NCBI GenBank assembly: GCA_018260615.1
Contig: JAGWDQ010000098.1
Coordinates: 1 to 35,425, forward strand
Reading direction: 5' to 3'
Origin: Candidatus Altarchaeum sp.
Lineage (GTDB): Archaea > Altiarchaeota > Altiarchaeia > Altiarchaeales > Altiarchaeaceae
DNA length: 35,425 nucleotides
Every line of letters starts with the position of its first letter. Position 1 is the stretch's first letter. This document shows positions 23,554 to 31,790 of the stretch, piece after piece. The position numbers and the translations under genes were made by a program. The notes beneath the pieces are model-generated. The model was not told the origin of the DNA and did not search any database. It saw only the letters and a list, made by a program, of their open reading frames with translations.

Positions 23554-24710
23554 AAATTGATAAATATAAAGCATTTATTGCTCATAGTTTTGATGAAAAA
23601 GACCAGGAAATTGTGGATTGGATTACCTATAAATTAAAGAAACATTTTGAGATTGTAACCGGCGCCAAACCGGAAGCAAAAATATTAACCGAGAAAATTT
23701 TTCCAAGAATAGATAAATGTAATGTTTTTTGTGGTATTCTTACAAAAAGGTATCCCAATGATAAAAATGAATGGGTGACATCTCCCTGGATATATAATGA
23801 GACAGGTTATGCTCTTCTTAATAAGAAAAAGATTTTAGTATTTCTCGAAGAAGGGGTAAAAGATTTAGGAATAGTTTCAAAAGATTATGAATATGTTCCT
23901 TTTAATAGGGAAAAAATAAAAAGAAAAGATGGGATTAAACAATTGAAGAAAAAAATTGAAGATTACGCAAATAGTTTGTATAAAGAAACAAAGATACAAC
24001 CAATTCATGAGGTGATAGAGACAACGGCTAGAATTTCAATTTATAACGATGGACACATAATAGAAGACATTGAAGCAACACTCAATACATTGTCAGATAA
24101 TTTTAAAAACAGATTACAGGATCTTTGGCTTGATGACTGCGCTGGTAAAGATATAAATTTAACACCGTTAAGAAAAAAATTAAAAAATTTGGATTTAGGT
24201 TTCGCGAGCAAAAAGAGATTTTTCGAACAGACATTCTATGCGAGAGTATTGGAGCCAAAATCCATTTATATATCCAATGTTGAGGCGATAGATAAAAATA
24301 CAACGGATGATGAAATATCTTTTAATTTAATTTTTAAGTCCTTAGATGGAAAGCAGATACCTGCTAACACAAGAATAAAGTATGCGTGGGGATGGAGTTG
24401 TCCTAATGCATTTCCGTTCAGGAAAGAACAACTGAATAACGGATCGCTTAAAAAGAATGTTGAGTATGCATCTTATACACTGGAAACCACTTGCGAATAT
24501 AATCTTACGATTATCATAAATTTTGAAAAGGGATATAAAATAGGAGAATATCCATTTATAGAAGTGTGTAATCAGGATGGGCAGATGATTCAAAGAAAAG
24601 AGTGTTCTGATTCTGATATTGAAGAAAAATTGTATTACACTACTTGTTATTTTAAGATGGGAAAAGTACAACCAAATCATAAATTTATAGTCAAGTGGAA
24701 ACCGTATTAA
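23550..24710 (+). CDS. TIR-domain protein with unrecognised C-terminal domain
   Basis: Residues 1 to about 145 form a TIR-like domain: KAFIAHSFDEKDQEIVDWI (betaA and AA-loop), EKIFPRIDKCNVFCGILTKRY, then SPWIYNETGYALLNKKKILVFLEEGV, where E84 fits the catalytic glutamate of NADase TIR domains. Residues 150-386 match no family I recognise. They contain a helical stretch (170-225) and a beta-rich region with TFYARVLEP, IKYAWGWSCPNAFPF, TTCEYNLTIII and a WKPY end. A TIR plus sensor layout is typical of single-gene abortive-infection defence that depletes NAD. The ATG overlaps the TGA of a 13-codon upstream frame (23512-23553) in an ATGA arrangement. It sits next to accessory-type sequence. Confidence 0.75.
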   Translation: MKIDKYKAFIAHSFDEKDQEIVDWITYKLKKHFEIVTGAKPEAKILTEKIFPRIDKCNVFCGILTKRYPNDKNEWVTSPWIYNETGYALLNKKKILVFLEEGVKDLGIVSKDYEYVPFNREKIKRKDGIKQLKKKIEDYANSLYKETKIQPIHEVIETTARISIYNDGHIIEDIEATLNTLSDNFKNRLQDLWLDDCAGKDINLTPLRKKLKNLDLGFASKKRFFEQTFYARVLEPKSIYISNVEAIDKNTTDDEISFNLIFKSLDGKQIPANTRIKYAWGWSCPNAFPFRKEQLNNGSLKKNVEYASYTLETTCEYNLTIIINFEKGYKIGEYPFIEVCNQDGQMIQRKECSDSDIEEKLYYTTCYFKMGKVQPNHKFIVKWKPY

Positions 24711-24725
24711 TCAAAAATTAAGATT

Positions 24726-26162
24726 ATGGACATATATGATGTAATAATTATAGGTGCAGGTCCCGCAGGAATGTTTGCCGCTTATGAATTGTGCAAAAGT
24801 AAAACCAATTTGAAAATTTTAATCATTGACAAGGGAAAGTCAGTTGAAAAAAGAAGATGTCCGATGAAAGAAACCGGAAAATGCACGAATTGCGAAACCT
24901 GTGATATTATGTGCGGTGTCGGAGGTGCTGGAACATTTTCCGACGGTTTGTTAAATTTAAGACCTGATATAGGCGGAAATTTGGAGGAATTCACAAAAGA
25001 CAAAAATACTGCATGGGAACTTGTAAACTATGTTGATGAAATTTATCTTAAATTCGGAGCACCAAAAGAAAAGTTAGGGACCGATAAAGAAAAGATTGAC
25101 GAATTAAAGAAAAAATCAGCAAGTGTCGGAGTAAATTTTGTTGACATTCAGCAGAGACATATGGGCAGTGACGGAGCAACTAAGGTTATAAAAAATTTTG
25201 CGGATGAGCTGAAAAACAAGAGTGTTGAAATTTTAACAGAGGAAGAAGTGCAGGACTTGCTCGTTGAAGACAATATCTGTAAAGGTGTTATATTAAGCAA
25301 CAACAGAAAAATTTTTTCTGACTTTACAATTTTATGTCCCGGAAGGATAGGTGTCGGATTTACTTCCAAGGTAATAAATAAACATAAAATTTCTGCCAAA
25401 TACGGAGCAATTGACATCGGGGTCAGGGTTGAGGTGCCGGCAATTATTATGGATGATATTATAAGCATCAACAGAGACCCGAAATTTCAGTTATGGACAC
25501 AGCAATACGGGGACTTTGTCAGGACATTTTGCACAAATCATCACGGCTTTGTCGTTAAGGAGAATTATAAAAATTTTGTATGTGTCAATGGACATTCCTT
25601 ACTAAATGAAAAATCAGAAAACACAAATTTTGCCTTTCTCGTCCGCATAAATTTAACGGAGCCGCTGGAAAATACAACGCTTTACGGGGAATTATGTGCT
25701 CATACGGCAACCCTGCTCGGAGGAGGAAAGCCGTTAATTCAGCGACTTGGTGATTTAAGAAGGGGAAGAAGGTCAACACCGGAACGATTAAAGAGAAGTT
25801 TTGTTGAGCCGACACTTAAAGATGTTACGCCGAGTAATTTAGCAATGGCTCTCTCGCACAGAATTCTTGCAGATATTTTGGAGGGACTGGAAAAGCTGAA
25901 TGCTGTCATTCCGGGTGTGGCAAGTGATTCAACATTGCTTTATGCTCCTGAAATTAAATTTTATGCGATGCGGGTTGAGATTGACAAATTTATCACCTCA
26001 CTTCGTTCGGAGATGCTTAAATCCTCTGCGGATTTAAACATGCAGACATCTGTTAAAAATTTATTCGCAGCGGGAGACGGGGCGGGATTAAGCAGGGATA
26101 TAATTAATGCATCGGCAACGGGGGTGCTTGCGGGAAGAGGGATATTAAATTTTTTAAAATGA
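24726..26162 (+). CDS. FAD-dependent dehydrogenase (COG2509 type)
   Basis: This 478-residue flavoprotein has a Rossmann FAD motif at the N-terminus (DVIIIGAGPAGMFAAYEL; GAGPAG 10-15), a cysteine cluster at 45-63 (CPMKETGKCTNCETCDIMC; C45, C53, C56, C59, C63) followed by GVGGAGTFSDGLLNL, and a C-terminal FAD-binding end AAGDGAGLSRDIINASATGVLAGRGI. This is the layout of the uncharacterised COG2509 dehydrogenases; the cysteines may bind a metal or an Fe-S cluster. The substrate is unknown. The last 247 bp (25906-26152) are duplicated at 27144-27390, and the final codons after 26152 (FLK versus LLSI) differ between copies, so the C-terminus may have been rebuilt by the event that brought in the next two genes. 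Confidence 0.9.
   Translation: MDIYDVIIIGAGPAGMFAAYELCKSKTNLKILIIDKGKSVEKRRCPMKETGKCTNCETCDIMCGVGGAGTFSDGLLNLRPDIGGNLEEFTKDKNTAWELVNYVDEIYLKFGAPKEKLGTDKEKIDELKKKSASVGVNFVDIQQRHMGSDGATKVIKNFADELKNKSVEILTEEEVQDLLVEDNICKGVILSNNRKIFSDFTILCPGRIGVGFTSKVINKHKISAKYGAIDIGVRVEVPAIIMDDIISINRDPKFQLWTQQYGDFVRTFCTNHHGFVVKENYKNFVCVNGHSLLNEKSENTNFAFLVRINLTEPLENTTLYGELCAHTATLLGGGKPLIQRLGDLRRGRRSTPERLKRSFVEPTLKDVTPSNLAMALSHRILADILEGLEKLNAVIPGVASDSTLLYAPEIKFYAMRVEIDKFITSLRSEMLKSSADLNMQTSVKNLFAAGDGAGLSRDIINASATGVLAGRGILNFLK
25906..26152 (+). repeat. 247-bp direct repeat, copy A (3' end of the FAD dehydrogenase gene)
   Basis: This segment matches 27144-27390 with about four substitutions. The two copies bracket the DUF5678 and retropepsin-like genes with an offset of 1238 bp. 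Confidence 0.95.
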
Positions 26163-26259
26163 TAAGGTGGAGAAAATTTTGTAAGTAGAATAAAACATTT
26201 AAATTATGTAAATTTTAATTTAATAAACCACATAATCATTTAATTAAATAATCCTGAAA

Positions 26260-26493
26260 ATGGGAAAAATACATGAAGAAATACCAAAGAGGCACTGGGA
26301 TGACGCAAAATGGTCACGAAAGCATGCGACAGAGTTGTGGGAAAAATATCCTGAAATGTGGATAGCAATTGTTAATAAAAAGGTTGTAGCTTTTGGTAAA
26401 AATTTAAGTAAAGTAGAAGACCTTGCACAAAAAAAAACAAGAGCAAAATATCCTGTTATAGAATTTGTAGATGGTGGCAGTTGCATATATTAA
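26260..26493 (+). CDS. DUF5678-like small protein
   Basis: This 77-residue protein has the pattern LWEKYPEMWIAIVNKKVVAFGKNLSKVEDLAQKK, matching DUF5678 (a KYPxxWVAVxxxxVVAxGxxLxEV core), with a C-terminal beta strand PVIEFVDGG. No biochemical function is established. It is followed on the same strand after 196 bp by a retropepsin-like gene; such small proteins are, as far as I recall, often neighbours of aspartyl-protease-like proteins in prokaryotes. Both lie between the 247-bp direct repeats. Confidence 0.75.
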   Translation: MGKIHEEIPKRHWDDAKWSRKHATELWEKYPEMWIAIVNKKVVAFGKNLSKVEDLAQKKTRAKYPVIEFVDGGSCIY

Positions 26494-26551
26494 AATGAAT
26501 GGTATGTGTATATCTATATAAAATCGTTATATTGTAGTCATATTATAGATT

Positions 26552-26600
26552 TATCCGATTATCAAATTGATTTTCGTCCAAAAACAAAAATCAACGGATA
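26552..26600. repeat. bulged hairpin between the DUF5678 and retropepsin-like genes
   Basis: TATCCG (26552-26557) pairs with CGGATA (26595-26600), and TTGATTTT (26567-26574) pairs with AAAATCAA (26587-26594), leaving a 9-nt bulge on the 5' side and a 12-nt loop. It may be a terminator, an RNA structure or an operator within the 196-bp gap. Confidence 0.45.
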
Positions 26601-26689
26601 TTGACAGGATTTGCCAAAATCTGCACCCGCGATGCATAACTCAATATCGCTGCGACATAGCGAATCCCTGATATAAACAAATACATAGA

Positions 26690-27136
26690 ATGATTAAGTT
26701 GTATTTTAAGACAATAAAGGACAAGAAACTAAACGAAAAATTTAAAGACATTGAGATTTTGAGAATCGTGTGTGGCGTCTTATTTAAAACCGCAGATGGC
26801 AGAAGTAAGAAATACGATGATGCCATAATTGATACGGGTGCCTTTATCTCGTTAATTCCGTATTCAATATGGAAAAATGTCGAACATAAAGAATTTGTAA
26901 AACACAACGTGAAGGGAATCATATCAAAAAAAGAATGCTCACTTGATGTTATAATCGGGAAAATCAAAATCAGATTAATAGACGAGAAAAATGAGACGCG
27001 CGAAATAGAAATACATTCCTATCTTGCAATGACTGATGAAGTTCCATTAATCATCGGACTGAAAGATATATTAACAAGATTTAAGGTTTGCTTTGATTAT
27101 GGTGAGGATGAAGCATGGATTGAAGAGAAAAAATAA
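26690..27136 (+). CDS. retropepsin-like aspartic protease
   Basis: A 148-residue protein with a single aspartic-protease motif AIIDTGAFISLIP (about 45-57) and a later hydrophobic-glycine element VPLIIGLKDILTRFKV where retropepsins carry the ILGxDxL strand. One catalytic Asp per chain means it would work as a homodimer, as retroviral-type proteases do. Substrates of stand-alone archaeal retropepsins are largely unknown. It is preceded by a DUF5678 gene and followed 7 bp later by the second copy of the dehydrogenase 3' repeat. No membrane segment or signal is seen. Confidence 0.78.
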   Translation: MIKLYFKTIKDKKLNEKFKDIEILRIVCGVLFKTADGRSKKYDDAIIDTGAFISLIPYSIWKNVEHKEFVKHNVKGIISKKECSLDVIIGKIKIRLIDEKNETREIEIHSYLAMTDEVPLIIGLKDILTRFKVCFDYGEDEAWIEEKK

Positions 27137-27143
27137 ATACAAA

Positions 27144-27403
27144 TCATTCCGGGTGTGGCAAGTGATTCAACATTGCTTTATGCTCCTGAAATTAAATTTT
27201 ATGCGATGCGGGTTGAGATTGACAAATTTATCACCTCACTTCGTTCGGAGATGCTTAAATCCTCTGCGGATTTAAACATGCAGACATCTGTTAAAAATTT
27301 ATTCGCAGCGGGAGACGGGGCGGGATTAAGCAGAGATATAATTAATGAATCGGCAACGGGAGTGCTCGCGGGAAGAGGGATATTAAATTTATTGAGCATT
27401 TAA
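27144..27403 (+). pseudogene. duplicated 3' fragment of the FAD dehydrogenase gene
   Basis: The frame encodes the last 80 or so residues of the COG2509 dehydrogenase (VASDSTLLYAPEIKFYAM..., with AAGDGAGLSRDIINESATG) and ends LLSI. It matches 25906-26152 at about 98% over 247 bp, with one amino-acid change (Ala to Glu before SATG) among four base changes. A GTG at 27155 could serve as a start, but the fragment lacks the FAD Rossmann core and cannot be a working enzyme. The gap to the glycogen synthase start is 40 bp. Confidence 0.9.
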
Positions 27404-27443
27404 GAACAAATTTCTAATTCTTTAGACATTTATTCTAATCTAA

Positions 27444-29270
27444 ATGAAACTCTTTGAAATTTCTTACGAGGTCTGCAACAAGGTCGGCGGAATTTATACA
27501 GTATTAAAGACAAAAGCACCCTACATTGTAGAACATTACGGAAGGGAAAATTACACAATGCTCGGATTCTATAATCCGAAACTTGCAATAGCAGAATTTA
27601 ACGAAAAAGAGCCAAATCCCGAATTAAGCAAAATTTTCGCCGAACTAAAAAGCAGAGGAATTGAATGTCATTACGGAGAATGGCTGATAAACGGTTATCC
27701 GCAGGTAATTTTGCTTGATATAAAAAATTTCTGGAAAGAAAAGGACAAAGTAAAGGAATTGCTCTGGAAATTTTATAATGTTGATTCCCTGTTTTCTTCT
27801 TATGAATTTGACGAGCCATTATTGTGGAGTTATGCATGCGGAATGCTGATAGAAAAAATATATAAAATTTTTCCAAATGAAGATAAATTTATTGCTCATT
27901 TTCACGAATGGCTTTCGGGAGCGGGACTGCTTTATTTAAAAATGCAAAATTTACTGATTGCGACTGTCTTTACCACACATGCAACAATCACAGGAAGAAC
28001 ACTTGCAAACATGGGAATTGACTTATATGATAAAATTTATGAAGGACTGTCAAAAGGTCAGACATTTCCTGTTGAAGATAGCAGAAATTTTGGAATTGCA
28101 GATAAACATACAATAGAAATCGCAAGTGCCACTAATGCGGATGTATTTTCAACTGTAAGCGAGGTAACAGGTAAAGAAGCAGAGTATTTTCTGCACAAAA
28201 AGCCGGATATCATTCTTCCGAACGGAATTGACATTGAGCCGGGCATAACCATAGATGAAATTACAATAAGGCGAAGGGAGAACAGAAAGTTCATGAGAAG
28301 TTTCCTTAATGCCTATTTTTTGAGATATTATAACATTGATACGAACAGAATACGAACTCTTTTTATTTCAGGCAGATACGAATTCAGGAACAAAGGGATT
28401 GATATATTTATTAAGGCGTTAGGAAATTTAAACCGAAAACTTAAGGAAGCAAAAGAGAAGAACGAGCGGTTAAATTTTGATGCGGTTATTGCATTTTTCT
28501 TCATTCCGTCGGATGTTAAAGGTGAAAATTTAAGGGTTATGAGAAATGTGATGATTTATGAAAATATTGAAGGTCTGGTGGATAATGAAATTTTTAACAT
28601 ACGAAACAAAATAATCGCGAATATAGTAAGCGGAAAGATAAACAAAATACCGAATGAAAGTAATGAGTGCGGTAAATTTTTTTCATACGAATTTATAAAC
28701 GCCTGCAGAGATGTATTTGCCCATTTTGATGAATTAAGGGGACAAAATCCTCCGATAAGTGCGTTTGATTTAAGGTCTGAAACCGATGCAATTTTGAAGT
28801 CATTAAAGGCAGATGGCCTGGAAAATAAAGAGGAAGATGTAGTTAAAGTCATAAATTATCCCGTTTATCTTTCACCGAGAGATATGTTTATAAATCTTGA
28901 TTACTATACAGCAATTTCTGCCTTTGATATGGGAATTTTTCCATCGTATTACGAACCGTGGGGATATACTCCGCTTGAAGCGGCAAAATACGGGGTAATT
29001 ACGATAACAACTGATTTGGCCGGTTTTGGAAATTTTATAGAAAAGAAAGACGGAGGAGGAATATATGTTATTCAGAGAACGGGCAAAGATGATGAATATG
29101 TTGTTGAAAATTTAACAAAGAAAATTTTGGAAATTTTAAATTTCTCAGACGATGAACGGGTGAAGGCGAGGATGAGGGCGAGAGAATTGGCAACATTTTG
29201 TGACTGGAAAATTCTGGTAAATAATTATTTTGAGGCACACAGAATGGCGATGGAAAAGATGAAAAAATGA
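27444..29270 (+). CDS. GT3-family glycogen synthase (eukaryotic-type)
   Basis: This 608-residue GT-B glycosyltransferase resembles animal/fungal Gys rather than bacterial GlgA. It starts with MKLFEISYEVCNKVGGIYTV (sugar-nucleotide-binding KVGGIYT), has IAHFHEWLSGAGLLYLK, TVFTTHATITGRTLANMG, a LPNGID loop and the EX7E catalytic element YYEPWGYTPLEAA (E504, E512). GT3 enzymes extend glycogen from UDP-glucose and, unlike GlgA, in eukaryotes are regulated by glucose-6-phosphate; whether the Arg cluster for that is kept was not assessed. No branching, debranching or phosphorylase gene is nearby. It is a single transcription unit. Confidence 0.93.
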   Translation: MKLFEISYEVCNKVGGIYTVLKTKAPYIVEHYGRENYTMLGFYNPKLAIAEFNEKEPNPELSKIFAELKSRGIECHYGEWLINGYPQVILLDIKNFWKEKDKVKELLWKFYNVDSLFSSYEFDEPLLWSYACGMLIEKIYKIFPNEDKFIAHFHEWLSGAGLLYLKMQNLLIATVFTTHATITGRTLANMGIDLYDKIYEGLSKGQTFPVEDSRNFGIADKHTIEIASATNADVFSTVSEVTGKEAEYFLHKKPDIILPNGIDIEPGITIDEITIRRRENRKFMRSFLNAYFLRYYNIDTNRIRTLFISGRYEFRNKGIDIFIKALGNLNRKLKEAKEKNERLNFDAVIAFFFIPSDVKGENLRVMRNVMIYENIEGLVDNEIFNIRNKIIANIVSGKINKIPNESNECGKFFSYEFINACRDVFAHFDELRGQNPPISAFDLRSETDAILKSLKADGLENKEEDVVKVINYPVYLSPRDMFINLDYYTAISAFDMGIFPSYYEPWGYTPLEAAKYGVITITTDLAGFGNFIEKKDGGGIYVIQRTGKDDEYVVENLTKKILEILNFSDDERVKARMRARELATFCDWKILVNNYFEAHRMAMEKMKK

Positions 29271-29342
29271 AAGCAAGAGAATAAAATCAAAGACAAAAGA
29301 AGAAAAAAATGTGTTAATGTATCGCGATATCATTGAATCTGA

Positions 29343-29513
29343 TTAAACCGCCCCTACCTGCCTCGCGAGTTTTTCACAGTATGCAAAGTATTTCTTTCTT
29401 TCTATATATTCTTTATCTGTTGGCTTCAGGGACTCTATCCTGTCCATTTCTTCTATAAACCTTACTGCATCATCTCCCGTTATTTTTGTCCCCAGTTTAA
29501 TTGGTCTTGCCAT
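29343..29513 (-). CDS. 56-residue small hypothetical protein
   Basis: This short frame begins MARPIKLGTKITGDDAVRFI and continues with an acidic/basic helix (EEMDRIESLKPTDKEYIERKKYF) and a short end. Its start is in the TTTAAAAATG-like context shared by real genes here. The MARPI...DA..FI opening is like small bacterial and archaeal proteins (MARPIxxTPxLxGxDAxxF) that often partner toxins, but no toxin gene is adjacent. Codon and amino-acid content look genuine rather than random. Confidence 0.65.
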   Translation of the reverse strand: MARPIKLGTKITGDDAVRFIEEMDRIESLKPTDKEYIERKKYFAYCEKLARQVGAV

Positions 29514-29842
29514 TTTTAAATTTATTTAAAAATATCCGAACAATAGTGAGGTTATTTTGAAATTTGAATATCTGTTTGAATAATTACATAATAATTAACT
29601 TGACTTTGTCATATTTCAAAACATCATCTAAAAATTTAAAATTTTTAAAGCCGAAAATTGCCGAAATACGAATTTAAAATTTTTATTTTTAAGCAATAAA
29701 AAAATCACACAGATTTTTTTAGATTGAAAACTCAATGTTTTCAGTATAAAGCATTTAAAATTTTAATCTGACAAAGTCAAGTTAATTTTAATTCTTTAAA
29801 TAATTTTAATTTTAAATTTTTTGTAAGTAAAATTTCAGACAA
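29514..29842. other. 329-bp gene-free region with repeat elements
   Basis: No credible gene is present. The stretch holds a repeat motif (ATATCCGAAC...AGTGAGGTT at 29530-29552) shared with the MITE at 2531-2733, and an inverted-repeat element at 29593-29787. The rest is A/T-rich spacer downstream of the PhzE-like gene. Confidence 0.7.
29593..29787. mobile_element. 195-bp MITE-like element with 19-bp perfect inverted ends
   Basis: AATTAACTTGACTTTGTCA (29593-29611) is exactly complementary to TGACAAAGTCAAGTTAATT (29769-29787). The interior is A/T-rich without coding capacity. If the mobile ends are CTTGAC...GTCAAG, both are flanked by TTAA, which could be a target duplication, but TTAA is palindromic, so this is ambiguous. 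It sits between the small gene at 29343 and the end of the PhzE-like gene. Confidence 0.65.
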
Positions 29843-31732
29843 TTATTTTTCCATCAGATTTATCAATTCACTCCTCAAAATTTCCATCCCGTTCTGCGTT
29901 AAAATTGATTCAGGATGAAACTGGAATCCGACAAAATTTCTTCCGCGCAGTACGTGTATCTCGTTTGTTTGTTTATCATAACTTATTTTTACTCCGTCCA
30001 ATTCTCTTTCATACCTTCCGGCGAAAGTATTGTAAAACCCGACAATTTCCTTTTTGCCAAATAAGTCAATTGTTTCCTGCACTCCCTGAAATGGCTTTTC
30101 CTTTCGGACAACCTTTATTCCGAGCGACTTGCAGATAAACTGATGCCCCAGGCACACACCAATAAATTTTTTACCCGATTTAATAAATTTCCTGGTAATG
30201 TCTGCAATAATATTCATTTTTTCATTTTCCATATCATTAGGATTTCCCGGACCCGGGCCAATTATTGTTATGTCACTCCAATCATCATCAAAATCGTATT
30301 TGTCGTATCTGATGATATTTACTTTTGCTCCGATCTTTGATAATATGTGTTTTAACATATAACAAAAATCATCTTCATTATCAATAATTGTGATACATTT
30401 GCCCTTTATTTGCCCGCTCATATTAGCTTCACCTTCCTGACTGAAAAACCAGAATTTGGATAATTTTTGATTCCTTTGTTGTAACCTCTCAAGCACTTCA
30501 TCGTCTTCTCCAACATAAGGTAAAATTTTTAAAGGTGTGCTTTTTGCATGGCTTTGAACACCATCCATGACCTCTTTGATTTTTGCTTTTGTCTCGGCAA
30601 CCTCTTCCGACGGAACAGAATCCCTTACGAAAGTTGAACCAACCCTTGTTAAAATCTCTCCATGCTCATCAATTTCCACAGTTCTTATCAAAATAGGACT
30701 ATCCAAAAATTCCATGCCTTCTTCATTCCTTCCTATAAGAACTATCGGGCTTCCGTAATATCTCCTGTCTTCCCCTTCGTATTTATAAATCACCCTGCAG
30801 GCACTTTCAAGAGGACTTCCCGTAACAGTTGCAGCATGCATTGAGTCCCTTAAAATTTCAATTATATCTTGAGCGCTTTTGCCGCTTAATAAATATTCTG
30901 TATGAATAACTGTTGACATCTCTTTTAACAAAGGACCTATTATCATTCCGCCTTGAGCGCAAATCTTTGCCATCATTTTTAATTCCTCATCTAATACCAT
31001 GAATAACTCATTAATCTCTTTCTTATCCGAAAGAAAATTTAGAAAGTCATTTTTAACTTTCCTTAAATTTATTTTCTCTCCCGATTCTTTTCTGAATGTT
31101 CCGCTGATTGGAAGCATTTTTACTCTGCCATCCTTTACGGAAATATGTGTTTCCGGACTTGCACCGATCAGAAATCTGTCGCCATTGTAAAATATAAAAT
31201 TCCAGTGACTATCGGATTTATTCATCAGAATATTTTTATAAATACTTAATGCCTTATTGACTGACATATTTTTAATTTTGGCAGTTCCCTTTCTTGGGAT
31301 AACAAAATTAGCACCTTCTCCATTACCAATCTCATCTTTTATAACACTTTCTATTATCCTTTCGTATTCCTCATCGGAATAATTATATTTCCATTCCTTT
31401 TCTAATTCAATTTTTTCAGCGGGGAGAAATTTATAGAGTTCTTCTAATGATACATTTAATTGTCTTTCAATGTCAATACATAAAATTTTTGCTCCATCGT
31501 CGTGTGCCTTAAAATTTCTCTCTTTTATCTGTGAGAAAGGAATCGCACTAATCGTGTCAAATATTTCGTTCTTTACAATTCCTTTTTTTCTCGGAATATC
31601 ATCAAGGTTATCTAATTCTGTTGCTTTTCCTTCAAATACCAATGCATCTATATCCCCCTTTCTTTTGATTATGGCAAACGGTTCTTTGCCTTTGGATAAT
31701 CTTTCCAGTAAGTCATTTAAATTTGTTTCCAT
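29843..31732 (-). CDS. PhzE-like chorismate-utilising synthase fused to glutamine amidotransferase
   Basis: The 629-residue protein joins a chorismate-binding domain (about 100-420) to a class I glutamine amidotransferase (about 440-629). The chorismate part has PISGTFR, DEELKMMAKICAQGG, LLKEMSTVIHTEY and TVTGSPLESACRVI, then YYGSPIVLIG. This pattern matches PhzE/ADIC synthase-type fusions better than standard TrpE (no DLGRND-like motif). The amidotransferase has GVCLGHQ (C527) and FHPES (H606, E608). Such fusions make anthranilate or 2-amino-2-desoxyisochorismate. No trp or phenazine genes are in the window, so the product is unclear. Confidence 0.85.
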   Translation of the reverse strand: METNLNDLLERLSKGKEPFAIIKRKGDIDALVFEGKATELDNLDDIPRKKGIVKNEIFDTISAIPFSQIKERNFKAHDDGAKILCIDIERQLNVSLEELYKFLPAEKIELEKEWKYNYSDEEYERIIESVIKDEIGNGEGANFVIPRKGTAKIKNMSVNKALSIYKNILMNKSDSHWNFIFYNGDRFLIGASPETHISVKDGRVKMLPISGTFRKESGEKINLRKVKNDFLNFLSDKKEINELFMVLDEELKMMAKICAQGGMIIGPLLKEMSTVIHTEYLLSGKSAQDIIEILRDSMHAATVTGSPLESACRVIYKYEGEDRRYYGSPIVLIGRNEEGMEFLDSPILIRTVEIDEHGEILTRVGSTFVRDSVPSEEVAETKAKIKEVMDGVQSHAKSTPLKILPYVGEDDEVLERLQQRNQKLSKFWFFSQEGEANMSGQIKGKCITIIDNEDDFCYMLKHILSKIGAKVNIIRYDKYDFDDDWSDITIIGPGPGNPNDMENEKMNIIADITRKFIKSGKKFIGVCLGHQFICKSLGIKVVRKEKPFQGVQETIDLFGKKEIVGFYNTFAGRYERELDGVKISYDKQTNEIHVLRGRNFVGFQFHPESILTQNGMEILRSELINLMEK

Positions 31733-31790
31733 TGTTTGATAGCATAAATTTTAAAATTCAATTACAATTAGTATTCTAAAATATTAATTT

